Origin: Candidatus Faecousia excrementigallinarum
GTDB taxonomy: Bacteria > Bacillota > Clostridia > Oscillospirales > Oscillospiraceae
Length of the DNA stretch: 58,835 bases
Direction: 5' to 3'
NCBI GenBank assembly: GCA_018713285.1
Contig: DVFK01000080.1
Coordinates: forward strand, 1 to 58,835
Each line of letters opens with the position of its first letter. The stretch's first letter is position 1. The notes under the pieces were generated by a model. The model ran no database searches. It was given only the letters and a program-made list of their open reading frames with translations, and was not told the origin of the DNA. A program made the translations under genes and the position numbers. Shown here in pieces: positions 51,702 to 58,835 of this stretch.

Positions 51702-52241
51702 ATGACGCAGCAGCAGTATCTGGAAGCCCGGCAGCAGGCCCTTGCCTATTTTGAGAAGGCGGGGATTGTGCTGACGGAGGAAGAAGTGGAACATTTTGAG
51801 GTGGCGGACTTCGGTCTGGGGGACTGGCGGAATGTAGGCCTGAATCTGGTGACCTATGTGAACACCCAGCGGTGCTGCGCCAAGGAGATGGTGCTGCTTC
51901 CCGGGCAGACCTGCCCCCAGCACACCCATGTGCCCTTCGGGGACTACCCCGGCAAGGAGGAGACCTTCCGCTGCCGCTGGGGCCAGGTGTACCTGTATGT
52001 GGCAGGAGAGCCTGCTTCCCCCATCCGTGCCCAGGTGCCGGAGACCGGGAAGGACAGCTACACGGTGTTCCACGAGATTGTGCTGAAACCCGGTCAGCAG
52101 TATACCCTCACCCCCAACACCCCCCACTGGTTCCAGGGCGGCCCGGAGGGTGCGGTGGTCTCCGAGTTCAGCACCACCAGCTATGACGAATACGATGTGT
52201 TCAACGACCCGGCCATCCGCCGGATTCCGGAAATCGGATAA
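51702..52241 (+). CDS. D-lyxose isomerase
   Basis: A 179-residue cupin of the D-lyxose isomerase family. Metal ligands H74, H76 (QHTHVPFGDYPGKEE), E87 and H142 (TPNTPHWFQGG) are in place. Family enzymes interconvert D-lyxose and D-xylulose and also D-mannose and D-fructose. With GH38 in the operon, mannose is a plausible substrate. AAGGAGG precedes the start. Confidence 0.9.
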   Translation: MTQQQYLEARQQALAYFEKAGIVLTEEEVEHFEVADFGLGDWRNVGLNLVTYVNTQRCCAKEMVLLPGQTCPQHTHVPFGDYPGKEETFRCRWGQVYLYVAGEPASPIRAQVPETGKDSYTVFHEIVLKPGQQYTLTPNTPHWFQGGPEGAVVSEFSTTSYDEYDVFNDPAIRRIPEIG

Positions 52242-52303
52242 CCTCCGCAATCAGCCGCCAGCCGGGTTGCCGGAGGGCGGCTGTTTGAGAAAGGAAGAAA
52301 ACC

Positions 52304-53326
52304 ATGACCAGCAGAGAAAAGGTGCGCAATGTTTTTGACCGGGTCTCCCCGGAGGCGGTGATGTGGACCGGTCACCCCAACGAAAAGACCATCCCCATTT
52401 TTGCCAAGGCTTACGGCGTGGAGCCGAAAGCAGAGGCAATCTTTCAGTACCTGGGGGACGACTGCCGGTGGATTCCGGCGGACCGGGGCTACCACCATCC
52501 CCAGGGGGCTCCCATGTTCGACCCGGCCTGGGGGACGGAGCGGAAAACCCTCAGCGCCGAGGGGTGCTTTGCCCATATTGAGGATTGGAAGGAGCTGGAC
52601 GAGTACCCCTGGCCCAACCCCGACTACCTGGACTTTACAGAAATTTATGAGGAAATCGACCGGCACCAGGACAAGATGGTGTTTACCGGGGTATGGAGCC
52701 CCTTTTTCCATGACCTGACCAACTTCCTGGGGATGGAAAACTGCTTCATTCTGTGCTACGAGGAGCCGGAGCTGGTAAAGGAGATTACCCGGCGGATTGT
52801 GGACTTCTATGTGGAGGCCAACGACCGGTTCTTCCGGGGGCTGGGAGACCGGGCGGATGTGATGTTCTTCGGCAACGACTTCGGCTCCCAGCAGGATTTG
52901 CTGGTGTCCCCGGAGCTGTTCCGGGAGTTCTTCCTCCCCTCCATCCGGCGGCTCATCGCCGTGGGCAAGAAGTACGGCAAGCGAATTATGCTCCATTCCT
53001 GCGGCTCCATTTACCGGGTGCTGCCGGATTTGATTGAAGCCGGAGTGGAGATTCTCCATCCCATCCAGGCTCAGGCCCGGGGAATGTCCGCCCGGGAGCT
53101 GACGAAGTATAAGGACAAGCTGATTTTTGTGGGGGGCATTGATGCCCAGACCTTCTTCGTAAACGCCACCCCGGAGGAAATCCGCCGGGAAGTGTCCCGG
53201 GTGCGAAGCCTTTTGGGGCCGGGTCTGGTGGTGTCTCCCAGCCATGAGGAAATCCTGCCCAATGTGCCCCCCGGGAATATTTTGGCGATGGCCCAGGCAG
53301 CCCATACAAAGGAGGAATGGAAATGA
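52304..53326 (+). CDS. URO-D superfamily protein D
   Basis: A 340-residue URO-D-fold protein. H231-S-C233 (MLHSCGSI) is the HxC half of the zinc motif; the distal cysteine is replaced in [17 protein letters not shown], a form common in the uncharacterised branch found in gut Firmicutes sugar loci. No HemE motif. The reaction is unknown. It overlaps fucI by 4 nt, so the two are translated together. Confidence 0.75.
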   Translation: MTSREKVRNVFDRVSPEAVMWTGHPNEKTIPIFAKAYGVEPKAEAIFQYLGDDCRWIPADRGYHHPQGAPMFDPAWGTERKTLSAEGCFAHIEDWKELDEYPWPNPDYLDFTEIYEEIDRHQDKMVFTGVWSPFFHDLTNFLGMENCFILCYEEPELVKEITRRIVDFYVEANDRFFRGLGDRADVMFFGNDFGSQQDLLVSPELFREFFLPSIRRLIAVGKKYGKRIMLHSCGSIYRVLPDLIEAGVEILHPIQAQARGMSARELTKYKDKLIFVGGIDAQTFFVNATPEEIRREVSRVRSLLGPGLVVSPSHEEILPNVPPGNILAMAQAAHTKEEWK

Positions 53327-55107
53327 CCTATCCCAAAATCGGAATCCGCCCGGTGATTGACGGCCGGTGGGGCGGAATCCGGGAATCCCTGGAAGAAAAG
53401 ACCACCACCATGGCCATGCTGGCGGCGGAGCTGATTGAAAGCCGCCTGCGATACCCCGACGGGACACCTGCCCAGTGTGTGGTGGCACCCTTTACCATCG
53501 GCGGGGGAGCAGAGGCTGCCCGGTGTGCGGAGCTGTTTTCTTCTCAGAATGTGACTGCCACCCTCACCGTCACCCCCTGCTGGTGCTACGGCAGCGAAAC
53601 CATGGATTTGGACCCCAAGACCCTGAAAGCGGTGTGGGGCTTCAACGGCACGGAGCGGCCCGGTGCGGTGTACCTGGCGGCGGTGATGGCGGCCTATGCC
53701 CAGAAGGGACTGCCGGCTTTCTCCATTTACGGCCGGGATGTGCAGGATGTGGGAGACAACTCCCTGCCTTCTGACGTGGCGGAGAAAATCCTCCGGTTTG
53801 CCCGGTGCGCCATTGGGGTGGGCTGGATGGAGAACAAGGCTTATGTAAACCTTGGCAGCGTGTCCATGGGCATTGCCGGCAGCCAGTGCGATGCAGCTAT
53901 GTTTCAGAAATACCTGGGCATCCGGGCGGAGTTTGTGGACATGACGGAGATTCTCCGGCGGATTACCCTGGAAATCTATGACCCGGAGGAATACCAAAAA
54001 GCCCTGGCCTGGGTGCAGGAGAATTGCCGGGAGGGTTTCGACTGCAACGCCGGAAAGACCTTGCCTGCCATCATTCGCAGGTCCAAGGTGGTGCCTCCGG
54101 AAAAGGACTGGGAATTTGTGGTGAAGATGACCCTGGTGATGCGGGACATTCTCTTTGGCAATCCCAAGCTGGCGGAACTGGGCTGGCACGAGGAAGCTCT
54201 GGGCCGGAACGCCGTGGCGGGAGGCTTCCAGGGTCAGCGGATGTGGACGGACTGGCTCCCCAACGGTGACTTTGCCGAGGCGATTCTCGCCTCCACCTTT
54301 GACTGGAACGGCGCCAGAATGCCCATCCCCTTTGCCACGGAAAACGACACCCTCAACGGCGTTTCCATGCTTCTGGGGACTCTCGTGAGCAACACCGCTC
54401 CCTGCTTCCACGACGTGCGCACCTACTGGAGCCCGGAGGCCTGCCGCCGGGTGACGGGGAAGCTGCCGGAGGGGGTGGCTTCCCGGGGCTTTATCCACCT
54501 GATTAACTCCGGGGCAACGGCTCTGGACGGCGCCGGGGCGGTGAAAAATGCCGCCGGGGAGAGCGTGATGAAGCCCTTCTGGGAGATGACCGAGGCCGAC
54601 CAGAAGGCCTGTCTGGAAGCTACGGACTGGTGCCGGGCGAACCTGGAATACTTCCGGGGGGGCGGATTTTCCAGCCACTTCCGGTGCCGGGGTCAGATGC
54701 CGGTGACCATGCTCCGGGTGAACATGGTGGACGGCGTTGGGCCGGTGCTCCAGCTGGCGGAAGGTTGGACGGCGGTGCTGCCGGAGGACATCCACACCGC
54801 CCTGGACAGCCGGACAGACCCCACCTGGCCCACCACCTGGTTCGTCCCCCGGCTCACAGGAGAGGGGGCGTTCCGGGATGTGTATTCCGTCATGGCCAAC
54901 TGGGGAGCAAACCACGGCGTCACGGTCTACGGTCACGTGGGCGGGGATCTGATTACCCTGGCTTCCATGCTGCGGATTCCGGTGAATATGCACAATGTGC
55001 CCCGGGAGGCGGTTTTCCGTCCCCACTGCTGGGCCTCCTTCGGCACGGAGGACGCCCAGGCGGCAGACTACGCCGCCTGCAAGGCTTACGGCCCCCTCTA
55101 CGGATAA
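53323..55107 (+). CDS. fucI: L-fucose/D-arabinose isomerase
   Basis: A 594-residue FucI with the family N-terminus [20 protein letters not shown] and probable metal ligands E319 (DFAEAIL), D342 (TENDTLNG) and H531 (NWGANHG). It converts L-fucose to L-fuculose and also D-arabinose to D-ribulose. No fuculokinase or fuculose-phosphate aldolase is in the window, whereas ribokinase and RbsD are, so the D-arabinose route is attractive. The start at 53323 is preferred over 53317 for spacing from AAAGGAGG. Last gene of the long operon. Confidence 0.94.
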   Translation: MTYPKIGIRPVIDGRWGGIRESLEEKTTTMAMLAAELIESRLRYPDGTPAQCVVAPFTIGGGAEAARCAELFSSQNVTATLTVTPCWCYGSETMDLDPKTLKAVWGFNGTERPGAVYLAAVMAAYAQKGLPAFSIYGRDVQDVGDNSLPSDVAEKILRFARCAIGVGWMENKAYVNLGSVSMGIAGSQCDAAMFQKYLGIRAEFVDMTEILRRITLEIYDPEEYQKALAWVQENCREGFDCNAGKTLPAIIRRSKVVPPEKDWEFVVKMTLVMRDILFGNPKLAELGWHEEALGRNAVAGGFQGQRMWTDWLPNGDFAEAILASTFDWNGARMPIPFATENDTLNGVSMLLGTLVSNTAPCFHDVRTYWSPEACRRVTGKLPEGVASRGFIHLINSGATALDGAGAVKNAAGESVMKPFWEMTEADQKACLEATDWCRANLEYFRGGGFSSHFRCRGQMPVTMLRVNMVDGVGPVLQLAEGWTAVLPEDIHTALDSRTDPTWPTTWFVPRLTGEGAFRDVYSVMANWGANHGVTVYGHVGGDLITLASMLRIPVNMHNVPREAVFRPHCWASFGTEDAQAADYAACKAYGPLYG

Positions 55108-55112
55108 TTCCC

Positions 55113-55141
55113 TTGCAAAACCCCGGGGGTTCTGGTATAAT
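55113..55141 (+). promoter_or_regulatory. Promoter of the DUF1622 gene
   Basis: TTGCAA, 17-nt spacer containing CCCCGGGGG, perfect TATAAT. Confidence 0.75.
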
Positions 55142-55188
55142 TCCCTTGAGAATGCCGGCTTTTGGGCAGGCTAAGGAGGATTTTTACT

Positions 55189-55590
55189 TTGGAACAGTTT
55201 GCGGCTTTTATGGAGGAACTTCTCAACTCTCTGGTAAATACCGCCATCCACCTCTTTGAACTGGTGGGCGTGGTGGTGCTGATTGTGGCAGGCGTGTGCG
55301 GTGTGGTGAACTACATCCGCCAGGACCCCATGGTGCGGCTGAAACTGGCCCAGGGGATGGCCCTGTGCCTGGAATTCAAGCTGGGCAGCGAGATTCTCCG
55401 CACGGTAGTTGTGCGGGATTTGAAGGAAATCGCCATTGTGGGTGCCATTATCGCCCTTCGTGCCGCCCTGACCTTCCTGATTCACTGGGAAATCAAGAAC
55501 GAAAAAGGGGAGTCCGAGGCCATTCTGGAGGAGAAAGAACGCCGCAAGTCCCTGGGGGAGAAGCCCCATCAAGAAGAAACCCACAAGTAA
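55189..55590 (+). CDS. DUF1622 membrane protein
   Basis: A 133-residue protein starting with TTG at 55189, 9 nt after AAGGAGG; this start avoids translating the ribosome-binding site. Two to three transmembrane segments (about 15-37 and 75-98) with LAQGMALCLEFKLGSEILRT between them, the typical DUF1622 core, and a charged tail. Function unknown. Own promoter and terminator. Confidence 0.82.
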   Translation: MEQFAAFMEELLNSLVNTAIHLFELVGVVVLIVAGVCGVVNYIRQDPMVRLKLAQGMALCLEFKLGSEILRTVVVRDLKEIAIVGAIIALRAALTFLIHWEIKNEKGESEAILEEKERRKSLGEKPHQEETHK

Positions 55591-55595
55591 ACCCA

Positions 55596-55638
55596 GCCGC
55601 CGTTTCCCTTTCCGGGAGACGGCGGCATTTTGATTTTT
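55596..55638 (+). terminator. Terminator after DUF1622
   Basis: GCCGCCGTTTCCC-tttcc-GGGAGACGGCGGC followed by ATTTTGATTTTT. Confidence 0.85.
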
Positions 55639-55645
55639 GGCAGAA

Positions 55646-55674
55646 TTACAGAAAATCCTCTGTTTTGGTATAAG
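55646..55674 (+). promoter_or_regulatory. Possible promoter of spoVT
   Basis: TTACAG, 17-nt spacer, TATAAG. No convincing sigma-G type promoter is visible although SpoVT is forespore-specific in Bacillus. Confidence 0.45.
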
Positions 55675-55735
55675 CTGGCTGAATTTGCAGAAAATACGGT
55701 TGGTACTCAGGAAAAACCAATGGAGGAGATAGAAT

Positions 55736-56275
55736 ATGAAAGCAACAGGCATTGTTCGCCGGGTGGATGACCTGGGGCGGATTGTGATACCGAAGGAAAT
55801 CCGCAGAACGCTGAAAATCCGGGAGGGGGACCCTCTGGAAATCTACACCGAGAAGGACGGGGGCGTGATTTTCCGGAAATACTCTCCTATGGGGGAGTTT
55901 CAGGAATTTGCGGAGCAGATGTGTCAGTCCATGGGCTCCAATTTTGGGCGGATTGCCGCCATCTCTGACCGGGACTCAGTGATTGCCCTGGCCGGCGCTC
56001 CCAAGCGGGAGCTGATGGACAAGCCCAACTCCCGGGAGCTGGAAACCCTCATGGAGCAGCGGAAAAGCTACCGCTATACCCCGGGCAATCCCCGGCTTCC
56101 TGCCGCCCAGGGTCAGGATAAGTACTTTCTGGCAGCGGCTGCCCCCATTGTCAGCCAGGGGGATCTGATGGGCTGCGTGATGCTTCTGTCCACCCAGGAG
56201 GAAAAGGTGGAGGAGGCGGACCAGAAGCTGGTGCAGACTGTCGCCGGGTTTCTGGGACTGCAAATGGAAAGCTGA
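55736..56275 (+). CDS. spoVT: Stage V sporulation protein T
   Basis: A 179-residue regulator: AbrB-type swapped-hairpin DNA-binding domain (ATGIVRRVDDLGRIVIPKEI at 3-22) followed by a GAF-like domain (about 55-178). Size and arrangement equal Bacillus SpoVT (178 residues), which adjusts forespore gene expression late in sporulation. The start follows GGAGG. It is a single-gene unit ending at a hairpin. Confidence 0.93.
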   Translation: MKATGIVRRVDDLGRIVIPKEIRRTLKIREGDPLEIYTEKDGGVIFRKYSPMGEFQEFAEQMCQSMGSNFGRIAAISDRDSVIALAGAPKRELMDKPNSRELETLMEQRKSYRYTPGNPRLPAAQGQDKYFLAAAAPIVSQGDLMGCVMLLSTQEEKVEEADQKLVQTVAGFLGLQMES

Positions 56276-56277
56276 GA

Positions 56278-56325
56278 AAAAACGCTTTCAAACTGCCTGT
56301 TTCAGGGGTTTGGAGGCGTTTTCTT
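56278..56325 (+). terminator. Terminator after spoVT
   Basis: AAAACGC-TTTC-AAAC pairs imperfectly with GTTTGGAGGCGTTTT, followed by CTTTG. Confidence 0.7.
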
Positions 56326-56327
56326 TG

Positions 56328-56355
56328 TTGCATTTTGGGAGAAAGGTGCTATAAT
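56328..56355 (+). promoter_or_regulatory. Promoter of the MATE gene
   Basis: TTGCAT, 16-nt spacer, perfect TATAAT. Confidence 0.7.
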
Positions 56356-56375
56356 ATGATATGATGCAAGTGTTG

Positions 56376-56405
56376 GGCCAAATTTCCGGTTTGGCCTGCT
56401 TTTTT
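56376..56405 (+). terminator. Leader hairpin with T-tract before the MATE gene
   Basis: GGCCAAA-TTTCCGG-TTTGGCC then TGCTTTTTT, about 14 nt into the predicted transcript and 34 nt before the start codon. It has the form of an attenuator. Confidence 0.6.
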
Positions 56406-56438
56406 GTGGAAGAAAGAGAAAGGAATCCAAGGTGAATC

Positions 56439-57827
56439 ATGGAAGAAAAGAAAGAACCCAAGCTGGATGAGAACAAAATGCGAACCCGGCCTGCGGGACG
56501 GCTGCTGTTTACTATGGCCCTGCCCCTCATCCTGTCCATGCTGGTGCAGGCGGTTTACAATGTGGTGGACAGCGTCTATGTGTCCCAGATTTCTGAGAGT
56601 GCCGTAACGGCTCTGTCTTTGGCTTTCCCGGTGCAGAATCTGCTCATCGGCTGCGCCATCGGTGTGGCGGTGGGTGTGAACAGCCTTTTGAGTAAGTCCC
56701 TGGGTGAGGGAAACCGGGACCATGCCAACATCGCCGCCGGAAACGGAATCTTTCTGGCTGCCATTGTGATGGCGCTGTTCATGGCCTTCGGCATCCTGGG
56801 CTCCCGGCCCTACTACACCATCCAGTCCACCGTGGCGGAGACCATCGAGGGAGGCACCAGCTATGTGTATATCTGCTGCCTGTTCTGCGGCGGCCTGCTC
56901 ATTGAGGTGCTGGGAGAACGGCTTTTGCAGGCTACCGGCCGGACCATCTACACCCTCTTTACCCAGGGTACCGGCGCAATTCTCAATATCATTCTGGACC
57001 CGGTGTTCATCTTCGGCTTTGAGCCTCTGGGCATCGCCCCCATGGGCGTGGCCGGCGCTGCGGTGGCTACGGTCATCGGTCAGTGGGTGGCCGGCATCAT
57101 GGCGGTGATTTTCAACCTGAAATGCAACAAAGAGGTGGAGTTTGGCCTTCAGTATATCCGGCCCCACGGCAAGGTGATGAAGCTGATTCTGGCGGTGGGC
57201 ATCCCCTCCATGGTGATGATGGCCATTGGCTCCGTGATGAACTTTGCCATGAACCAGATTCTTCTGGGCTTTACCCAGTACGGAGAGACCCCGGCGGCGG
57301 TGTTCGGCGTGTATTTCAAGCTCCAGAGCTTCGTGTTCATGCCGGTGTTCGGCCTGAACAACGCAGCCATCACCCTGGTGGCCTACAACTACGGCGCAAG
57401 GCTTCCCCAGCGGATTACCAAGGTGCTCAAAGCCTCCGTCACCGGTGCGTTTGTATTTATGGTGGCAGGAACCCTGCTGTTCCAGTTTGCCCCTAATCTG
57501 CTCCTGATGCCCTTTGACCCCTCTGCCGACTTTATGGATATGGGCATGACTGCCCTGCGGATTATCAGCTTCCACTTCCCCCTGGCGGCCATCGGCATTG
57601 CCCTCAGCGCCAGCTTCCAGGGCCTGGGGAACGGCAGCTATTCCACCATCATCTCCTTGTGCCGGCAGCTGATTGTGCTGGTGCCGGTGACCTATCTGCT
57701 GAGCCTCTCCGGAAACATCCACCTGGTTTGGTGGGCGTTCCTGATTTCCGAGGTGGTGAGCCTGGCTCTGACCCTGCTGTTCTTCCGCAGAATCTACAAA
57801 GCCAGAATCAAGCCCCTGTACACATAA
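56439..57827 (+). CDS. MATE family efflux transporter
   Basis: A 462-residue protein with twelve transmembrane segments in two homologous bundles of the MepA/NorM-like MATE group (MALPLILSMLVQAVYNVVDS, and the matching second-bundle start VGIPSMVMMAIGSVMN). It should export cationic drugs or metabolites by Na+ or H+ antiport; the substrate is not predictable. Single gene with AAGGTGA ribosome-binding site, its own promoter, a terminator-like leader hairpin and a strong terminator. Confidence 0.9.
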   Translation: MEEKKEPKLDENKMRTRPAGRLLFTMALPLILSMLVQAVYNVVDSVYVSQISESAVTALSLAFPVQNLLIGCAIGVAVGVNSLLSKSLGEGNRDHANIAAGNGIFLAAIVMALFMAFGILGSRPYYTIQSTVAETIEGGTSYVYICCLFCGGLLIEVLGERLLQATGRTIYTLFTQGTGAILNIILDPVFIFGFEPLGIAPMGVAGAAVATVIGQWVAGIMAVIFNLKCNKEVEFGLQYIRPHGKVMKLILAVGIPSMVMMAIGSVMNFAMNQILLGFTQYGETPAAVFGVYFKLQSFVFMPVFGLNNAAITLVAYNYGARLPQRITKVLKASVTGAFVFMVAGTLLFQFAPNLLLMPFDPSADFMDMGMTALRIISFHFPLAAIGIALSASFQGLGNGSYSTIISLCRQLIVLVPVTYLLSLSGNIHLVWWAFLISEVVSLALTLLFFRRIYKARIKPLYT

Positions 57828-57831
57828 CCCC

Positions 57832-57863
57832 AAAACCGGAAGGGAACCCCCTTCCGGTTTTTT
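57832..57863 (+). terminator. Terminator after the MATE gene
   Basis: AAAACCGGAAGGG-aaccc-CCCTTCCGGTTTTTT, approximately 13-bp stem. Confidence 0.88.
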
Positions 57864-57914
57864 GTATCGACACAAGGCAGTGTCAGAGAATAGGGAAAAA
57901 TTCGGCGGAACGCC

Positions 57915-58227
57915 GCAGCTCCCTCCGGGAGGGAGCTGTCACCGCAGGTGACTGAGGGAGCCTGCGGGCGGTGCAGTTCCGGTTTGCTGATGGGTTGGTA
58001 CTTGCTGGTGGTTGTCGATACCCTACCCCAATTTTCCGGGCAGCTTCGTGGAATCGGGGCAAGAAATACAACAGTCTTAGGGAGGCACCATCTCCGGCAG
58101 TCAAATGGGCTTTGCGCCCGATGGCTCCCTCCGTCTTGGGGCTGCGCCCCAAGCCACCTCCCTCCCGGAGGGAGGTATAAACGGAAGCCTTCTGCAAGGT
58201 AACGTTACCGGGCGGGTCAGGGAAGGA
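57915..58227. repeat. Composite repeat unit, copy 6 (tandem pair, first)
   Basis: Order: AGCTCCCTCCGGGAGGGAGC and TCACCGCAGGTGA hairpins, GCGGGCGGTGCAGTTCCGGT, GGGTTGGTACTTGCT, a divergent middle (about 58015-58115), GGCTCCCTCCGTCTTGGGGC with its GCCCCAAG partner, CCTCCCTCCCGGAGGGAGG, GAAGCCTTCTGCAAGG and the TACCGGGCGGGTCAGGGAAG end. No gene is present. Confidence 0.85.
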
Positions 58228-58267
58228 ACGAGTAGTAGAAAGCTATCGTGCGCATTGACAGCGGCGG

Positions 58268-58580
58268 CACGCCGCAGCTCCCTCCGGGAGGGAGCTGTCA
58301 CCGCAGGTGACTGAGGGAGCCTGCGGGCGGTGCAGTTCCGGTTTGCTTGTGGGTTGGTACTTGCTCATAATTGCCCATACCCTATGCCCGTTATACCGAG
58401 ATTTTTCTTGGAATGGAGCATAGGAAATTTTAACCCTGGGGAGGTTCCTCCTCTGGTTGTCAAATTGGTTTCCTGCCCGCTGGCTCCCTCCGTCTTGGGG
58501 CTGCGCCCCAAGCCACCTCCCTCCCGGAGGGAGGTATATACGAAGCCTTCTGCAAGGGAACGATACCGGGCGGATTTAGG
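58268..58580. repeat. Composite repeat unit, copy 7 (tandem pair, second)
   Basis: Same order of modules as the unit at 57915, in the same orientation and starting about 350 nt further on. Outer 100 bp are nearly identical, the middle (about 58370-58470) differs. Confidence 0.85.
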
Positions 58581-58599
58581 GAATAGTGAATAGGGAATA

Positions 58600-58785
58600 T
58601 GTAATAGGTTCGGCGGCAAGCCGCCGATACCGGGCGGGGCGGCGTGCCGCCGCAGTCAATGCGCGCACAGTGCAGAAGTTTTCGTTCCCCATTTTGCTCG
58701 GTAACGATACCGGGCACTGGAGGGGCAGTAACGATTTGCTGAAGATTGCCGTGCGAAATTGGCTGCGGGCACTGCCCGCAAATGT
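58600..58785. repeat. Right-edge repeat modules
   Basis: GGCGGCAAGCCGCC and GGCGGCGTGCCGCC palindromes (58610-58652), GATACCGGGC (about 58706) and the GCACGGTGGCTTT-type module in reverse (GTGCGAAATTGGCTGCGGGC, about 58751-58780). From 58786 to the end nothing is recognised. Confidence 0.75.
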
Positions 58786-58835
58786 TAAAAAGAAATTTAC
58801 AAATACCCCTTGCTTTTTTCCGGGGTTTGGGCTAT

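Noticed and set aside
14870-53326. Naming the URO-D-fold genes hemE
   Set aside because: None has the RQAGR substrate motif, all lie in sugar operons, and four copies would be unusual for a heme enzyme.
58198-58209. GGTAACGTTACC 12-bp palindrome as a possible operator
   Set aside because: It is a point variant of the GGGAACGATACCGGGC repeat end seen in the neighbouring copy, and no gene follows.
57915-58580. Possible CRISPR array because of repeated palindromes
   Set aside because: Units are about 310 bp with divergent 100-bp centres; there are no short regular repeats with equal spacers and no cas genes.

Overview
The window is a chromosomal segment of a spore-forming, GC-rich clostridium, most likely an uncultured gut member of the Oscillospirales. 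The evidence is Firmicutes-type gene order (recJ-relA-dtd-MBL-hemZ), sporulation-type genes (YtvI-like, SpoVB/YabM-like, SpoVT), dense GC-rich hairpin repeats between genes and consensus sigma-A promoters. I assign about 40 protein genes. I see no rRNA, tRNA, CRISPR array, transposase or prophage.

Layout. 1-739: repeat mosaic and a structured element at the left edge. 740-13632: housekeeping block (ACT-domain PheB, YtvI-like permease, RecJ, bifunctional (p)ppGpp synthetase/hydrolase, D-aminoacyl-tRNA deacylase, metallo-beta-lactamase hydrolase, HemZ, an amidohydrolase with a degraded active site, SpoVB/YabM-like flippase, HU, RqcP). 13965-19260 (minus): ribokinase, two URO-D-fold proteins and a GH31 alpha-xylosidase. 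19261-20155: repeats. 20156-25942 (minus): a 1928-residue surface protein. 26375-28285 (minus): YesL-like protein and a Kef-type antiporter behind a probable fluoride riboswitch. 28570-34208 (plus): a four-gene surface-polymer cluster (LicC-like cytidylyltransferase, choline-kinase-like protein, TagB/TagF-like transferase, YidC/Oxa1-alkaline-phosphatase-superfamily fusion). 34261-35298 (minus): LacI-family regulator. 35582-55107 (plus): a 19.5-kb glycan operon (ABC binding protein and two permeases, GH2, GH35, GH65, GH172, GH38, beta-phosphoglucomutase, RbsD, D-lyxose isomerase, FucI and two more URO-D-fold proteins). 55189-57827: DUF1622, SpoVT, MATE exporter. 57870-58835: repeats, including two tandem composite units.

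How the genes fit together. Near-identical 16-18 bp palindromes (GATAAAACGSTTTATC-like) lie in front of the minus-strand glycan operon, the giant surface protein and the binding-protein operon. A weaker copy lies upstream of the lacI promoter. This points to one LacI-type regulon: capture at the surface, ABC import (no ATPase gene is present, so a shared one is assumed), cytoplasmic trimming by signal-less glycosidases, phosphorolysis by GH65 followed by beta-phosphoglucomutase, and entry of released pentose or hexose through FucI, lyxose isomerase, RbsD and ribokinase. Four URO-D-superfamily proteins interleaved with these enzymes are the unexplained part of the system.

Most notable: the YidC-phosphatase fusion with its choline/CDP-type neighbours, the URO-D-rich glycan regulon, the fluoride riboswitch in front of a Kef-type antiporter, the amidohydrolase lacking two active-site residues, and hairpin repeats whose stems vary while keeping their pairing.
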